Source of the DNA: Gnetum montanum
Taxonomy: Eukaryota; Streptophyta; Gnetopsida; Gnetales; Gnetaceae
Direction: 5' to 3'
DNA: 48,594 bases
Assembly (NCBI GenBank): GCA_015680685.1
Contig: MNCI01006657.1
Location: 106,121 to 154,714 of the forward strand
Below, piece by piece: positions 31,913 to 43,564 of the stretch. A model generated the notes under the pieces. The model ran no database searches and was not told the origin of the DNA. It was given only the letters and a program-made list of their open reading frames with translations. Each line of letters begins with the position of its first letter. Within the stretch, counting starts at the first letter, position 1. The position numbers and the translations under genes were made by a program.

Positions 31913-34130
31913 ATGTCATCTTCGTCTCATAGGTGTGAAGATGTTAAACTACCAGTCCCACAAGAGTGCAAAGTGGTATATACTCATCTTGATGAGTACA
32001 TACCTGACTTCACCTTCATCCTACATCAAGATGAGCAACTGCTATAGCGTGACATGGAGAGTGACATTGTAATGCCCCCTAATCGATTTGTGCTTGGGAT
32101 ACTGTTTCAAACTCTTAAGAGGTTGGGCATCCTAGATCTTTAAGAGGAATATGTTGTGCATGGTTATGACACACAAGACTATCATTCCATTGAAATACAA
32201 TGTAGGAAAGATTGAAATTAGGAGAAGCATCATGAATTTTCTAAGGGAAAACACTTCACCAATTCCTTATTCCTACTAAACCAAATCAACAATGAGGATT
32301 CTCCTTTTATGGGTTATTAACATGAAGATTCTCCACCCTTGGTTATTGTTGATGAGGGTGTGACCTTGAACCTATAGTCCACTATTAACAAACTAGGTTT
32401 AGGAAAAAGTGACAATCAGGAAAGGGACTCTGGCAAACATCATGATGGCAAGGAATCTAAGGATCATAGTCTTGACAAGCAAGGAGGTGGTGGTAGATAC
32501 TATAGTGGTGGTGATTATCCACCTTCCTCTTCATCCTTCTTCATTTGATTCTAAACATTACTCTTCATCTTCTAGTTTTGATAGAGGCTACCAAAGAAAT
32601 AATCATGATGATAGTTATCAACAAGACAACAATGATCATAGAGCCTACCAAGAGCAAAGGGATAACATAGGATATCATCAACGATAATGAAATCATGATG
32701 ATAATGATGAGCCTTTGTTGGAAACTCAAAGCATGCTTAACATTGCAAAGGTACTTAAGATCCCATCTAAGCATGTGAAAGATAGTTGAATCAAGTACTT
32801 AAACATGAACAATATTCCAAGATTTGAGGGGGGATAGAAATCTAATCCATAGATGCATCTATAAGTTCTCAATGATGCTTTTACCTTATAGAACATTGAA
32901 AATGATTGGAAAAAACTCAAGATCTTTTCCAAGACATTCATTAAGGAAGAAAAAAGCTAGTACTAATCCTTAGAGCTAGAAGTCATTCACAAATGGAGTA
33001 CCATGTTGGAAATATTTAATGACAAATACCAAATGTACTCCACAGTGTCTAATTTAGGAAGGTAAATTCAAGGTTAGAAATAGGGAACACATGAACCTTT
33101 GGATACCACCATCGAAGGATACTATTCTCTCTTACACTGATGTCTTGGCTATGGGTATTCTCAAAGGGAACAACTCCACCACATCATAGATGGGCTCAAA
33201 GTAGAAACCATAAGAACTCTTGGGGTTTATGCCTAAGGAAGATTATCCAAACTAAGAGCTCATCAAATCCAAAGGCTAATAGAGTAGGTAGCAAAAGAAG
33301 AAGGTGAGTTGCAAGAAAGTGAAAGTGCAAAATAATATAATAGGGATCCTTTCATCAAAAAAAGAAAGGTTCGATTCTACAACAAGGAGTCACCACTCAA
33401 CAAAGTGGTGAACATGAAGACCTTGCCCATTCAAAAATCTTTGGATGAGAAGTTCCAAACTGCTATGAAGATTGTTGAATAATTCAAAGAGTATAATAGT
33501 GATCACAATCATAGGAGGCAAAAAGAAGCTAAACGTGCCTACCAAAAAAGTAAGTGCAAAGCTACTACAATTGAAGAAGTTGTCAAGACAGACTATGATA
33601 ATGATGTTGGGTGTGACATGTGTTAATATGAACATCCAAAGGGATGTTTTCCTATGGTGTAACACTTACAAGAGTCTAGGATGTACATGCGAAATTTGCA
33701 ACTAGCACCAAGGTAAGCATCCAAATGATCACCTTATCCTCAAGACAATCCAAGGAAGTTCCACTAGCAACAACAAGCTTACTATCTAAGTAGAGCTCTA
33801 CCCAACCATATGAACAATATCAAAAGTGGCACCAACCACAATCATGGGGAATGCCACCACTAAAATAGTAGTACCCTTACAGGCAACTAGATATATATGG
33901 GTACTATGTTTAGTAGCCTATTTCTCCACAAAGCTCTACAAGCCACACCTCATTCTAGCATCACTATTACCCACTAGAGCATCATTGAACTCATCCACCA
34001 TCTACTTGAGGGGAACACCCATACCCATACCACCCTTCACATCTATCTACACACATCCCTCTACCCTCTACCCAATTACCTCCTGCTCTATCCATGCAAG
34101 GTGAAATTCCCCCACAATTGTAGCAACGAA
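31913..34130 (+). pseudogene. Athila B gag
   Basis: From ATG 31913: VPQECKVVYTHLDEYIPDFT, then FILHQDEQLL.RDMESDIVM. A hydrophilic Ser/Tyr/His-rich part (32550-32700, GYQRNNHDDSYQQDNNDH) follows. The capsid domain is at about 32790-33300 (MNNIPRFEGG...DAFTL.NIENDWKKL, YSQREQLHHIIDGLKVE). A zinc knuckle reads CDMC.YEHPKGCF (33612-33650), with a stop in place of Gln. Then comes a Pro/Thr/His-rich spacer. Unlike A's, this gag is not split by an insertion. Many stops and shifts occur. Confidence 0.85.
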
Positions 34131-34399
34131 ATGCTATGAAAACTGTAAATTTACAACTAGCCTTCTAGCCGAGTGGTTCAAAACATTGATCTAATAAATA
34201 ACCATTTTTTTTACCCAAAAATCCTCCCAAACCCTCACAACCTAATGTGGCTGGTTGTCCTTTATCTCTAGCACACTCATCCTCTACATCAAATACATTT
34301 AAAAACCCTTCAAACCAAACACCACCTTAGATCTGCACTATGATACTAACCCATGTTGTTTCCAATTAGATCAAGGTTAACAACCTTCCCATGAAAATA

Positions 34400-34840
34400 T
34401 CTAACCTAGGAAGTCCTCTTATTTACTTATAGATTGCTAGACATTAGCCATGTAAGGTTCTTCATGATTTTGGTTCTGGTGCTAATTTCATCTCCCATGA
34501 CATGTACAAGGCCTAGAAATTACTACCTTTTAAGAAGAGCAACATTTGTTTGGAACTTGCAAACTAGTCAATCGTTGTTCTTTTGGGATTAGTGGAGGAA
34601 ATTGTGATCATAGTGTGTGGGTGGTCCTATCCTATTTATTTTCTAGTGATCAAGGTAGAAAACTGCAAAGGTGACTTCCCCATCATTATGGGAAGGGCTT
34701 GGTTAAGCATGGTTGATGCATGAATGGGTATAAGGAACCTCTCCTTAGAAATCTCCAAGGAAAATGAATTTGGATGACTAGAGAAGAAGCATGTTCCATG
34801 CATCACATACAATAGTAATAGGTGCAATTTCATATAGAAA
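34400..34840 (+). pseudogene. Athila B protease
   Basis: NLGSPLIYL.IAR, then CKVLHDFGSGANFISHDMYK, LELAN.SIVVLLGLVEEIV and GDFPIIMGRAWLSM parallel A's protease. The active site reads D-F-G-S-G; here the catalytic Asp is kept where A has Asn. Stops interrupt the frame at several positions. Confidence 0.85.
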
Positions 34841-34979
34841 ATCTAGTCCATTAATAGTACATTCATTACAACATGCAATTAGTATGTACATGAAATAGAT
34901 ATCCAAAGGAGCTTGTGTGTAGCAACCAAAAAATAAAAGGATATCCAATGGCTGATAGCTGACTTTGATAGTAGCACAT

Positions 34980-36200
34980 TATGCATGGAACCTATTGAGA
35001 GCCTGACATGTGCTTATGTTAAAGACCTGCATGAACTAAAGCAAGTTCACCATCGACTCTCTAATGATGAAATTGATGATACCTTTTGGGAAGAGTTAGA
35101 AATCCCTAATAGTTTCAAGTAAGAACCCCTAGAGTTAAAAACTCTACCAACTGGCATTGAGTATGCATTTTTAGACAATGGCAAGTTGATTATCATCAAT
35201 GCAAATCTTTCTCCTAAATAGAAAGATAAGTTGTTAAAGGTGGTCAAAAAATGACCAATAACCTTTTCTTAGTCATATCTTAAGCTAACTAGAATTGATC
35301 CATGGATATGTTATTATCATATTTACATTGGCCCAATCATAAAGCTAAGATGGTAGCCGTAGAGGTGGCTAAATCCCAAATTAAAGTAGATCATCAAGGA
35401 GAAAATAGAACAACTCCTCAAGGTAGGGCTCATCTATTCCATCACAGATAGTAAGTGGGTTAGCCCACTCATAATTGTGCCAAAGAAAGATGGCAAGTGG
35501 TAGGTCTACATTGACTTTAGACTGTTGAATATGGAAACATTTAAAGATTATTTTCCAATTTCATTTGTAAACTAAGTGTTGGATACCATTTCTATGCATT
35601 GTTATTATAGCTTCTTGGATTATTATAGTGGCTATAGCCAATTCTAGATTGTGAAAAAAAGATTAGGCCAAAACAACATTCATGAGTCCCTAGGGGACTT
35701 CAGCATATTACAAGATGCTATTCAGTCTATGTAATGCCCTTGCAACATTTCAATGCTTGGTCCTTAGCATTTTTCAATAGCGGATTGGTAGTGGCGTAGA
35801 AGTCTATATGGATGACTTCTCTACCTATGGGGCTACATTTTCATTAGCCCTAGATCACCTTGAGTAGGTACTGAAAAGATGTGTTGAAATAAATCTTAGG
35901 CTTAATTGGCAAAAAAGCTATTTAATGGTTCAAAAAGGCATAGTACTAGGGCACCAAATATTGCAAGAAAGGATTGAGATAGACCCAGAAAAGATAAGGG
36001 TCATTCAAGGAATCACACGTCAACTAGAGATAGTTAAAGATGTCCAATCATTCCTTGGACACACTAGCTACTATCGACGATTCATAGAGAATTTTTCTAA
36101 GATGTCAAATCTATTGGTTGAGCTTACAAATAAAGATTCTTGATTCATTTGGACTAAGGAATGCGAACATGCATTTCAAATACTAAAAGAAAAACTCATG
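34980..36200 (+). pseudogene. Athila B reverse transcriptase
   Basis: WVSPLIIVPKKDGKW.VYIDF (35456-35520), FKDYFPISFVN..LDTIS, then a short disordered patch. VYMDDFSTYG (35801-35830) is the catalytic box. LRLNWQKSYLMVQKGIVLGH and [19 protein letters not shown] follow. 35925-36143 is open for 72 codons. The YMDD pair is intact. This is the same lineage as A. Confidence 0.9.
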
Positions 36201-36615
36201 GAAACTCTAGTTCTATGGGCGCCAGACTAGTCCAAACCATTTCATATAATGATGGATGCATCTAATTATGCCTTGGAAGTCATGATTATGTAGTTGGATG
36301 ATAAGAAACATCCATATTACATCTAGTGCATAAGTCAAAGTATTATGCATGCATAATTAAATTACACCACAACTAAGAAAAAACTAATGGTAGTGGTGTA
36401 TGCTCTCAAAATAGTTCAGGCACTATGTGCTTGACTACAAAGTGTTTGTACACATAGATCATAGTGTCGTTCACTTCCTAATGAATAAGCAAATGGTGAG
36501 CCCCCGTATCATACGATGGTTGGTGATTTTGCAAGAATTTGATCTTACAATGGTAGATCAAAAAGGGACTAAGAATGTGGTTGTTGATCATCTCTCTTAG
36601 TTAAGATAGGATAAT
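36201..36615 (+). pseudogene. Athila B RNase H
   Basis: SKPFHIMMDASNYALEVMIM, LDDKKHPYYI, SQSIMHA.LNYTTTKKKLM (Glu of EKEL changed to Lys), HYVLDYKVFVHIDHSVVHFL and a decayed VVDHLS. TAG stops at 36238-36240 and 36291-36293 coincide with those in A. Confidence 0.88.
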
Positions 36616-36779
36616 AAAGAGGAGGAGAGTCTACTCTCTGATCAATTTCCAGATAAACTCCTTTTTACAGGAGCAATAAATGACCAAGTGGCCACCAAAT
36701 AAAAATGGTATGATGGCATCCTCATGTACCTTCTCTCACTTAGGAGATGCCATAAGATCTAGATTTTAGAAGGAAACAA

Positions 36780-37131
36780 CAGTGTTTTCATCAGGCAAAG
36801 TACTTCATGGAAATCAATAAACACCTTTACAAGGTATGTGTCGATGACCTAGTTCGTTGGTATGTCCCTAATGTAAATCAATTATGCATTCTCTAGAATG
36901 CTCATAAAGGTCCTTGCAAAGGCCACTATGTAGGGAAATGCAAGGCCATAAAAATCCTAATGGTAGGATACTATTGCCCAATAGTCTTCCAAGATGTCCA
37001 CCAATTTGTCTAATCTTGTGAACACTATCAACGAGATGGTGGGATGACTACTCAAATGGAGGATCATTAATAGTCGATTCAAGCACTAGAGCCCTTTGAC
37101 ATATGGGGCATCGACTTCATGGGTTCTATCA
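36780..37131 (+). pseudogene. Athila B integrase, N-terminal part only
   Basis: YFMEINKHLYKVCVDDLVRW, then AHKGPCKGHYVGKCKAIKIL, CEHYQRDGGMTTQMEDH and EPFDIWGIDFMGSI. The HHCC region is largely kept and the first catalytic Asp is visible. The frame is cut at 37131 by element T2. The remaining core should lie to the right of T2 but is not found before the window ends. Confidence 0.88.
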
Positions 37132-38817
37132 TGAAACACCACCAATTTTAGGCTCTAACACTTTATCTACAAATTTTTCTAGATGTCAAAACTTGGCAAA
37201 TTTTTCTAAGTGTTCTACTATGCTCTCAATCTACCTACTACACTTTAGAGTGTAGCTAGCATAGTACACACTTCCATGGACAGTTTGCTCAAGTGCTAAG
37301 CCAAAAACTATCAAGATGGCCTGGGATGGAAAAAATAGTTTAGTAAATTTTCTAACTCTTGGGGTTGCTACGCTCTAGAGCGTAGCCAATGTAGCACACA
37401 TTTCAATGCCCATTTTTGCCTAAGTGTTAAGTAGGAAGCTTTCAAGTTAGACCAACATGGAAGAGACATTTGGCAAATTTTCTAACTCCCAAGGCTCCCC
37501 CTCCTACTACAACCTAGAGCATAGCCAGTGTAGCATGAAGGAAACTTGTAGATTCTATCAATTTTCTTTCTAAGTATCCCTACTACACTCTACCATGATC
37601 CAAAGCATAGCTAGTATAACTAGTGCTAGACATCAAGTTTTTGCAAAATTTGACTAAGTGTTGTGCTATGCTCCAAAGCATAGCTAGCCTAACACTAAAG
37701 AAAAGCCTCTGATAGCCTCCAAAAGCCTCCAAAAGTTAGCATCAATGTTTGTCTCAACTTTGACATTCCTTCCACAAGCAAGATCAACAATTTGTATCTC
37801 TTCTACACCCCCTATTGGTCCCCCAAATTGTACCTACACTTGACCCTACTCGAAAGAGGGGAAATTGTATTCCTAGAGTGTAGTCTTCAAGTTGCACTAT
37901 TTTCAAGTACATTGCTATCATTCAAACATTGGCACATGCAGTCTTGGTTGTGTAGTCACAATTCAATAGTCTCTAGGGGTCCATTGTAGTACTCTAGAGC
38001 GTAGCACTTGCTACTCCCATGGGACCGTAGCAGGGCCTAGCATGGCCCCACCTACCCTCATGCAACATGATGTCTGATCTGCATTTTGCGCTAAGCCTAG
38101 CCCTATAAATACCCCTGTGTTTAGCATGATAGTGATTGGCAAATCAAAAGGGAATTTTGCATTTTGGCATTCTTAGCATCCTTTAGCACTCTTACACTTA
38201 AGCATACTAAGCACTTTGGCACACTCTATGACCCCATCAAAAAATTGGTGCACATCATCTAGTACATAATTCACTACTATACTCATGGAACACAACAATA
38301 GTCAACACAACAAGTGCAGTCCCCACATAAGTCATCAGTTCCATAGCCCAAATGCCCCAGAGACTATGACTACACTGCTACACTACCATTGTGCCTCCCT
38401 ATAGAGCATGTACCATTCTCACCTCTTTTCCTACAATTGCTACACTCTGCTTCTATTTGAGATGATGCATTTCCATTTTAAGTTCCATTACATTTTCAAG
38501 CACTTTTTCTTTATCATTTAGCATAGCACTTGCATTTTCTTGCTATTTCATATGCATTTTCACATTTACACCACTATTCTCAAGCCAGGACACCCCACTA
38601 TGCTCTAGCTTGGCTAGCCCCAATGCCCATTAGTAACACTGTATAAACCCCTTCTACACACATTCATCTTAACACCTTGTAAGTTCCTATTTAATCAACA
38701 AGATCATTTAAGACACCCCATCTTTGTTTCCAACATGACCCTTGCTTAGACTTGGGTTTAGGTTGTATGTCCACTAGATTCTTGATGTTCCAACCACCAA
38801 TGTTTCTAGTCGTCACA
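37132..38817 (+). mobile_element. 5' LTR of Tat-like non-autonomous element T2
   Basis: It starts TGAAACACCACCAATTTTAG and ends GTCGTCACA just before a primer site. At 1686 bases it is the longest LTR of the family; the extra length is a hairpin-rich repeat region (37200-38040). It has a TATA box (CCCTATAAATACCCC, 38101-38115) and an end block like T1's (ACACCCCATCTTTGTTTCCAACA). It sits inside B's integrase. Confidence 0.88.
37200..38040 (+). repeat. Palindrome-bearing repeats in T2 LTR
   Basis: At least six copies of a palindromic core recur about every 75-135 bases (the last after a longer interval). The best is a perfect 20-base palindrome, GCTACGCTCTAGAGCGTAGC, at 37367-37386. Diverged copies are CTACACTTTAGAGTGTAG (37238-37255), one near 37507-37520, one near 37588-37610, GCTATGCTCCAAAGCATAGC (37664-37683) and ACTCTAGAGCGTAGC (37991-38005). 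Each is followed by 'YAGTGTAGCAC'-like sequence, and most are preceded by 'TTTTCTAAGTGTT'-like sequence. Confidence 0.8.
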
Positions 38818-38822
38818 ATTAT

Positions 38823-38839
38823 TGGCGCTAGAAGGAGGG
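38823..38839 (+). other. Primer binding site of T2
   Basis: TGGCGCTAGAAGGAGGG begins five bases after the LTR end. It is the least decayed primer site of this family and is unlike the tRNA-Asp site of the Athila elements. I leave the tRNA unassigned. Confidence 0.7.
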
Positions 38840-39297
38840 TCTTTGATTCCTTCTATGTTCAAGGATAGTCTCGCATGCTTTCGGAACCTCCATTACTAGT
38901 TTCGAGCTAGTGTAGACATAACACCCCTATGGACCTACCACAACAGTAGCTAGATCATAGGCCAATGCAGGGGTTGTCTGTGATTCAGTTGATGTAGATT
39001 GATCCCAATTGTTAGTTCCCTTAGAACCCCGCAAGATTGAAGCCCAAGTGTATCTATTGTGTTCAAAACTCTAGGTGCTTTGGAGAGCATAACAAGTTCT
39101 TATAGCATAACAACCTCTAGCATAGCAAGCATAACACTAGAGTTAGTCATTTTTTCAGTAGTGTTTTCAAAGTTAGTCATTTTTTGCCTATTTTCTCAAT
39201 TTTTCAGTACTTGTTTACTTAGTTATTTTTCCAACGTTCTTTGCACTTGGTGATTTTCTATTCAACACTTTCAATTCTTTCATTTTTACATAGTAAG
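38840..39297 (+). other. T2 leader
   Basis: No gene is visible. From about 39120 there are repeats of 'TTAGTCATTTTTTC' and 'GTGTTTTCAAAG' like those in T1's leader at 7270-7450. The GTAGC array found in T1's leader is absent here. Confidence 0.5.
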
Positions 39298-41240
39298 ATG
39301 AATCCCACACAATATTTAACCTCTATCCTAAGCATGGAGGCAACCCGCCCTATCCAACAAGTAGTAGAGATTGATCCCCCACTCAGTCTTGTACAACCAT
39401 AGTGGTAGTCACTTAGATTATGCAATCAATCACTTGAGTACATGGTACTAAATGATGAAAAATAAAATTTTCTCTATGCAAAGCTTTAGGTGGGCCTATC
39501 CCTAGATTTCCAAGAACTAGAAGCTAAGAAAAGATTTGAAATTATACATTGAAATGGGAAGGAATTCCTCCCTACACCTAATGCTTTCATTCCACTTACC
39601 AAAAACTTTTAGTGGTTATTGGACCAACTTGTTAGAATGAGTAGGCTTAATGAGCATGATGTAGCAACAAACTATGATGAGCCCTTGCAGGATGGGAAAA
39701 ACAAATTTGAGGCTCATTTGGAGAGCAAGAACCCTTTTACATCTCTATCTAGTAACTTGTTTCTAGTTTTTCCTGCACCAGTCATAGTTATCTATCTTCT
39801 TTGAGGTAGCAGCTTTAATCTCGCCTCCCAAGTCCACCCCTATGATAGCAAGCCACCAAGTACTGCACACACACCAATGTACAGGACCATCTACTACCCT
39901 TCCCTTCATCATCTCGACCTAGTCTGCACAACCTTCAATGCCAACATCTATGATGCCAACACAACTATATGTGCACATGGTGCCCTTCTCTTAGCCACAC
40001 ATGAGCCAAGTGTCCTTCATCCCACCCATCTCATTGGCACCTTCGAAATAGCCCAAACCATAAACATGTGGTGGGTCCTAGCCTCTATGCCTATGGCACA
40101 ATGGTTGCACATGCAACAATACACATAGCAACAAATGCAACAATCATCCCATGTGATCACACAACCCACAGCAGGGTTGTGGGTCACTCAAAAGACACAA
40201 CTGGTGCAACACATTGCATCTATCCCAAGTTTAGACCAAGTGTTCCAACTCATACAAATACTAATTGAAGAAGTTAGGCACCTTAAAGCTACTAACTCTG
40301 AAATGGTCCATGTGATGGAATTTTACCAGGATGACCCCATTAGTCTTATAGTCCCATCACTGACCCTACCTCCTAGGGTCCAACCTACTTCACCAAATAT
40401 AATGGTGAGGGGGATCCCCATGCCCATCTCATGACTTTCTACTCTAAATGCCTACTCCTACAAGCATGGCCACATGTGATCATCCATGTCTTCACCATGT
40501 CCTTAACTAGTAAGGTGCTTGACTGGTACCGTGCACTTCCCAGGGCTTCCATATCTACCTTGGAAGAATTTCTTAGCCAATTTGTGACTTGCTTCAAGTA
40601 TAACTTAAAGCCTAAAGCCACCCTAGATCAACTAATGAACATCAAGCAAGGCCCTCTAGAGCCAGTGCAAAAGTTCATTCAACAGTGGAGTGTTGCACTC
40701 AACAAAATCTACAAGCCAATAGCCATCTTTAAGGGTGTAGTAAATAACTTCATTAAGTCAAAGTTGTACTATCTAGCCTTGTGCTCCCTAAGCAAAACCT
40801 TTGCTCAAACAAAGAGCATCCATGATGTGGCAAAGGCCAATAAGGATCTAGACTATGTATCCTACTAGAGTGCACATGCAAAGAATAACAAGGAAAAGGG
40901 AATGGCAATAAAAACCATTGCAATGGTGGCTAATGAGGCTAAGCCCAATAATGCTAAATCAATGGCTAAGGCTCCTAAGGCCTTAGCCAACAACAACAAA
41001 GCATCCAACTCTAGTGCTATGGGAACCAACCAGTCTGCACCACTGATGGCCATGAGGCAAGCTACCCTAAGGCTAAACTTTGAGCACGAAAGTTGCTCAA
41101 AGTATACTATGTTACCCATTAAGCTATCTGAGCTTTTGGACCAGCTGCTTTGTGTTGGGTGCATCCAACATAAGTAGATGTCTAAGAATTCTTGCAAGCA
41201 CCATGAGTGATCCTGCAAGGTCCTCAAAAATCCTTTAGTA
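39298..41240 (+). pseudogene. T2 gag, capsid part
   Basis: From ATG 39298 (MNPTQYLTSILSMEATRP; T1 starts MNPNQPSTLVSNTF). An N-terminal region with ELEAKKRFEIIH.NGKEFLP and an acidic stretch comes first, then a Gln/Met/His-rich linker (40060-40200). The capsid domain (40230-40868) has QLIQILIEEVRHLKATNSEM, LLQAWPHVIIHVF, VLDWYRALPRASISTLEEF and GVVNNFIKSKLYYLAL. A one-base shift near 40425 and several stops break it. The domain is closely colinear with T1. Confidence 0.85.
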
Positions 41241-41243
41241 GTT

Positions 41244-42116
41244 ATGCTAAATGAGCCCTTAGTCCCTAAAAAATTTAGGTTGGACCAATTTTGCAACTAT
41301 CACCAATTTCATGGCCATGATACAAATTACTACTTGGCCTTAAAAGATGACATTCAATGCATGATCAACCAAGGAAAATTGATCCTTGATGATAGCAATC
41401 CTATGCACCTAGAAAACCAATCAATGAAGGTCTACAAAGATCCCTTTAACACTAGTGGTGCAAGCTACGTTATTAATGCCATTAACATTGATGACGATGT
41501 GAAACTAGTGCATGAACCATTTGTGATTCATATGCCCTTTGGTAACATTAGGGCCTTGGTATCAACCAATCCGCGATCATCTTTTGTCATCAAAGCACCA
41601 CCTTGGACACCCACGACACCCTTTATGGTTAGGGCCCTATAGCACATTGCAACAATAGCAAACTAGTCATCCTTTGTCATTAAGGTGCCATGATGTGCAA
41701 ACCCCCTGCTTACTTGGGGTCCAGTGGTGGGAATTACATCACACCCTACCTGCCCAAAGTTGCATCCTACACATAATGATAAACAACCTAAGCTGCAACC
41801 CAAGAGGCCTAATAAGTGCCTCATCGATAAGATGGTTAGGGAATGTATGGAATTAGGTCCTCCTAAGCTTGTCCCTTTGTTTGCCATTCCCATGGCCTCA
41901 TCGTCTCAGGATGCTAGTGCAAGTGCAAGTAACCAACAACTGAGTACAAAAGCTCAGAAGCCCATTACACAAGAAAATTTTAAATCTCCTCCCTAAGAGA
42001 TCTGTCTCTCGGGCTGCATGGAGGAAGTAAGGGCTACCAAAATAGCAAATAATGAAAAAGACTTCTTAGATGCACTGGCATAGGTCAAAAAAGCTCTCAA
42101 ACAAAAGAACACAACT
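41244..42116 (+). pseudogene. T2 gag, zinc-knuckle part and linker
   Basis: DQFCNYHQFHGHDTNYYLAL, then KDDIQCMINQGKLIL is the C-x2-H-x3-GH-x-T-x2-C...LK..I..LI..G.L module typical of Tat-lineage gag (Ogre/Retand-like); the last Cys is now Tyr. A linker follows, open in two overlapping pieces (to 41642 and 41724-41996). This whole interval is missing from T1. Confidence 0.8.
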
Positions 42117-42960
42117 TTGAGCCTGTATGACCTGGTAATGACCTCCTCTACTCACTATAAAGCATTAGTCCATATGTTGACCTTTATTCCTATCAATGAA
42201 GATATTCCAATGGATGAAAAAGCCATCCACGCTATAATGCTTCCTCCTACAACTCAAGAGTTGAGTTCAATACCCCTAATGTTTCACGATGAGGTAGTTA
42301 AGGTTAACCCTAAAAAAGGTCAAGTTAACAATGCATCAATGTTCATCACCATTCATGTAGGGTAGTATAGAATTCGCAGGTGCACGTCGATGATGGGGCA
42401 GTGACCAACATCATTCCATTTATGGTCCCTGACAAACTTGGTCTTGTTGACGAGATCAAGCCAACCAAAACAACATGCCTAAAATCCTTCAATGGAACAC
42501 GTTTTGTCATGAAGGGAATGGTCATGATGGCTTTCATGGTAGGGAAGCAATTCCCCACTACTACTAAATTCATTATTGTTTGAGAGATGCTTAGGTTCAA
42601 CTTGATCCTAGGAAGGTCTTGGATAGCCTAGTTATGGGCCATCTCTTCACCCATCCATCAAGAGATCCACCTTCCTTATGAAGATCAAGAGGTGGTCATA
42701 TATGGTGATAACATATTTGCCATGATCATCAACAACATCGAAAGTAGAGTTCTTTGATGACACACCACCCATTTGGAATGAAGGTCAACTTTGTCTGGTT
42801 GATCCATCTGAGTAACCAAACGAAGTGAGCAACCTCCTTGAGGGAGCTCCCTAGGAAAAATTTCCCTTTAACACCATTGATGAAGGTCTAGACGAGTATC
42901 ACCTTATGCCTCCTAGGGCCTATGCACCTATTAATCCACATCAGGCTAAGAAATAGTTAC
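42117..42960 (+). pseudogene. T2 protease region, Tat-type
   Basis: SLYDLVMTSSTHYKALVHML opens the block shared with T1. After a shift, VDDGAVTNIIPFMVPDKLGL (from about 42383) is the active-site segment (Tat proteases read VDGGA.LN..P). TCLKSFNGTRFVMKGMVMMA follows, then FNLILGRSWIA.LWAISSPI and HQEIHLPYEDQEVVIYGD. The LGR-W and SSxHQ pair is a Tat-lineage signature. After about 42960 the frame ends, and no RT, RNase H or integrase follows. Confidence 0.85.
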
Positions 42961-43109
42961 ATGACTAAGATATCCCCTTACTTCATTCGCATGTCTTGTT
43001 CACCTTTTATTTTTTCTTGTACAATTACATTTATGTAGTTACTTGCATCTTGCATTAGTTATTTCATTTCTTTAGTTTATGTAGTCTCATTTATTTCCTT
43101 TTGTGCATA

Positions 43110-43375
43110 AGAAAAAAACAACAACATGGCCTACCAAGGCCTAAAACTAACAACTTGCTGCTTTCGCGCTATGGCCCAAAAAGGCCCTAAACTATTGCAC
43201 GGCCTACCATGGCTTAAAATTGGAAACCCTTTTTACATCATCATGGCCTAAAATGACCTTAAACTAGCAATCTCATTGCATAGCCTAAAATGGCCTTAAA
43301 CTAGCAATCACCTTTTTTCCATGGCCCTAAACTAGCATGGGGCCCACAAGGGGCCTAATCACACCAGTCAATCAC
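43110..43375 (+). repeat. GGCC-type tandem array in T2 3' region
   Basis: Six or seven units run about every 25-45 bases. The consensus is near ATGGCCTAAAATGGCC followed by TTAAACTAGCAA. Each has two GGCC-like half-sites flanking an A-rich centre. It sits 150 bases after the protease frame, as does the short version in T1 (10490-10560). Confidence 0.8.
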
Positions 43376-43564
43376 AAGTTAGAATTTCTGCAACATTACA
43401 CATACAAAAAAGTGATATATGAACCATCATCATATTTTCATTAAATCATCAATGGAATATATAGCTCAAGTGTACATCAAAAATTAAAAAATGGTCAAAA
43501 ATGCAAAATTTCCCAATAGCAGGGCTACATCTTGGGTTGCTCAATTGATGGTGTTTGGTGGAGG
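43376..43564 (-). other. Probable 3' UTR of the gene fragment at 43565-43874
   Basis: On the minus strand this follows a stop codon directly and is AT-rich, with TTGTATGTGTAATGTTGC-like phrases and no coding sense. It separates the T2 repeats from the spliced gene tail. The exact T2 border was not found. Confidence 0.4.

Noticed and set aside
32565-33705. Several short minus- and plus-strand frames with Ile/Met-rich translations
   Set aside because: They are shadows of B's gag (for example the Asn/Asp/His-rich segment read on the opposite strand).
40865-41296. 143-codon minus-strand frame rich in Leu/Ala
   Set aside because: It is antisense to the T2 gag linker (Lys/Ala/Asn-rich on the plus strand), which by composition leaves the opposite strand open.
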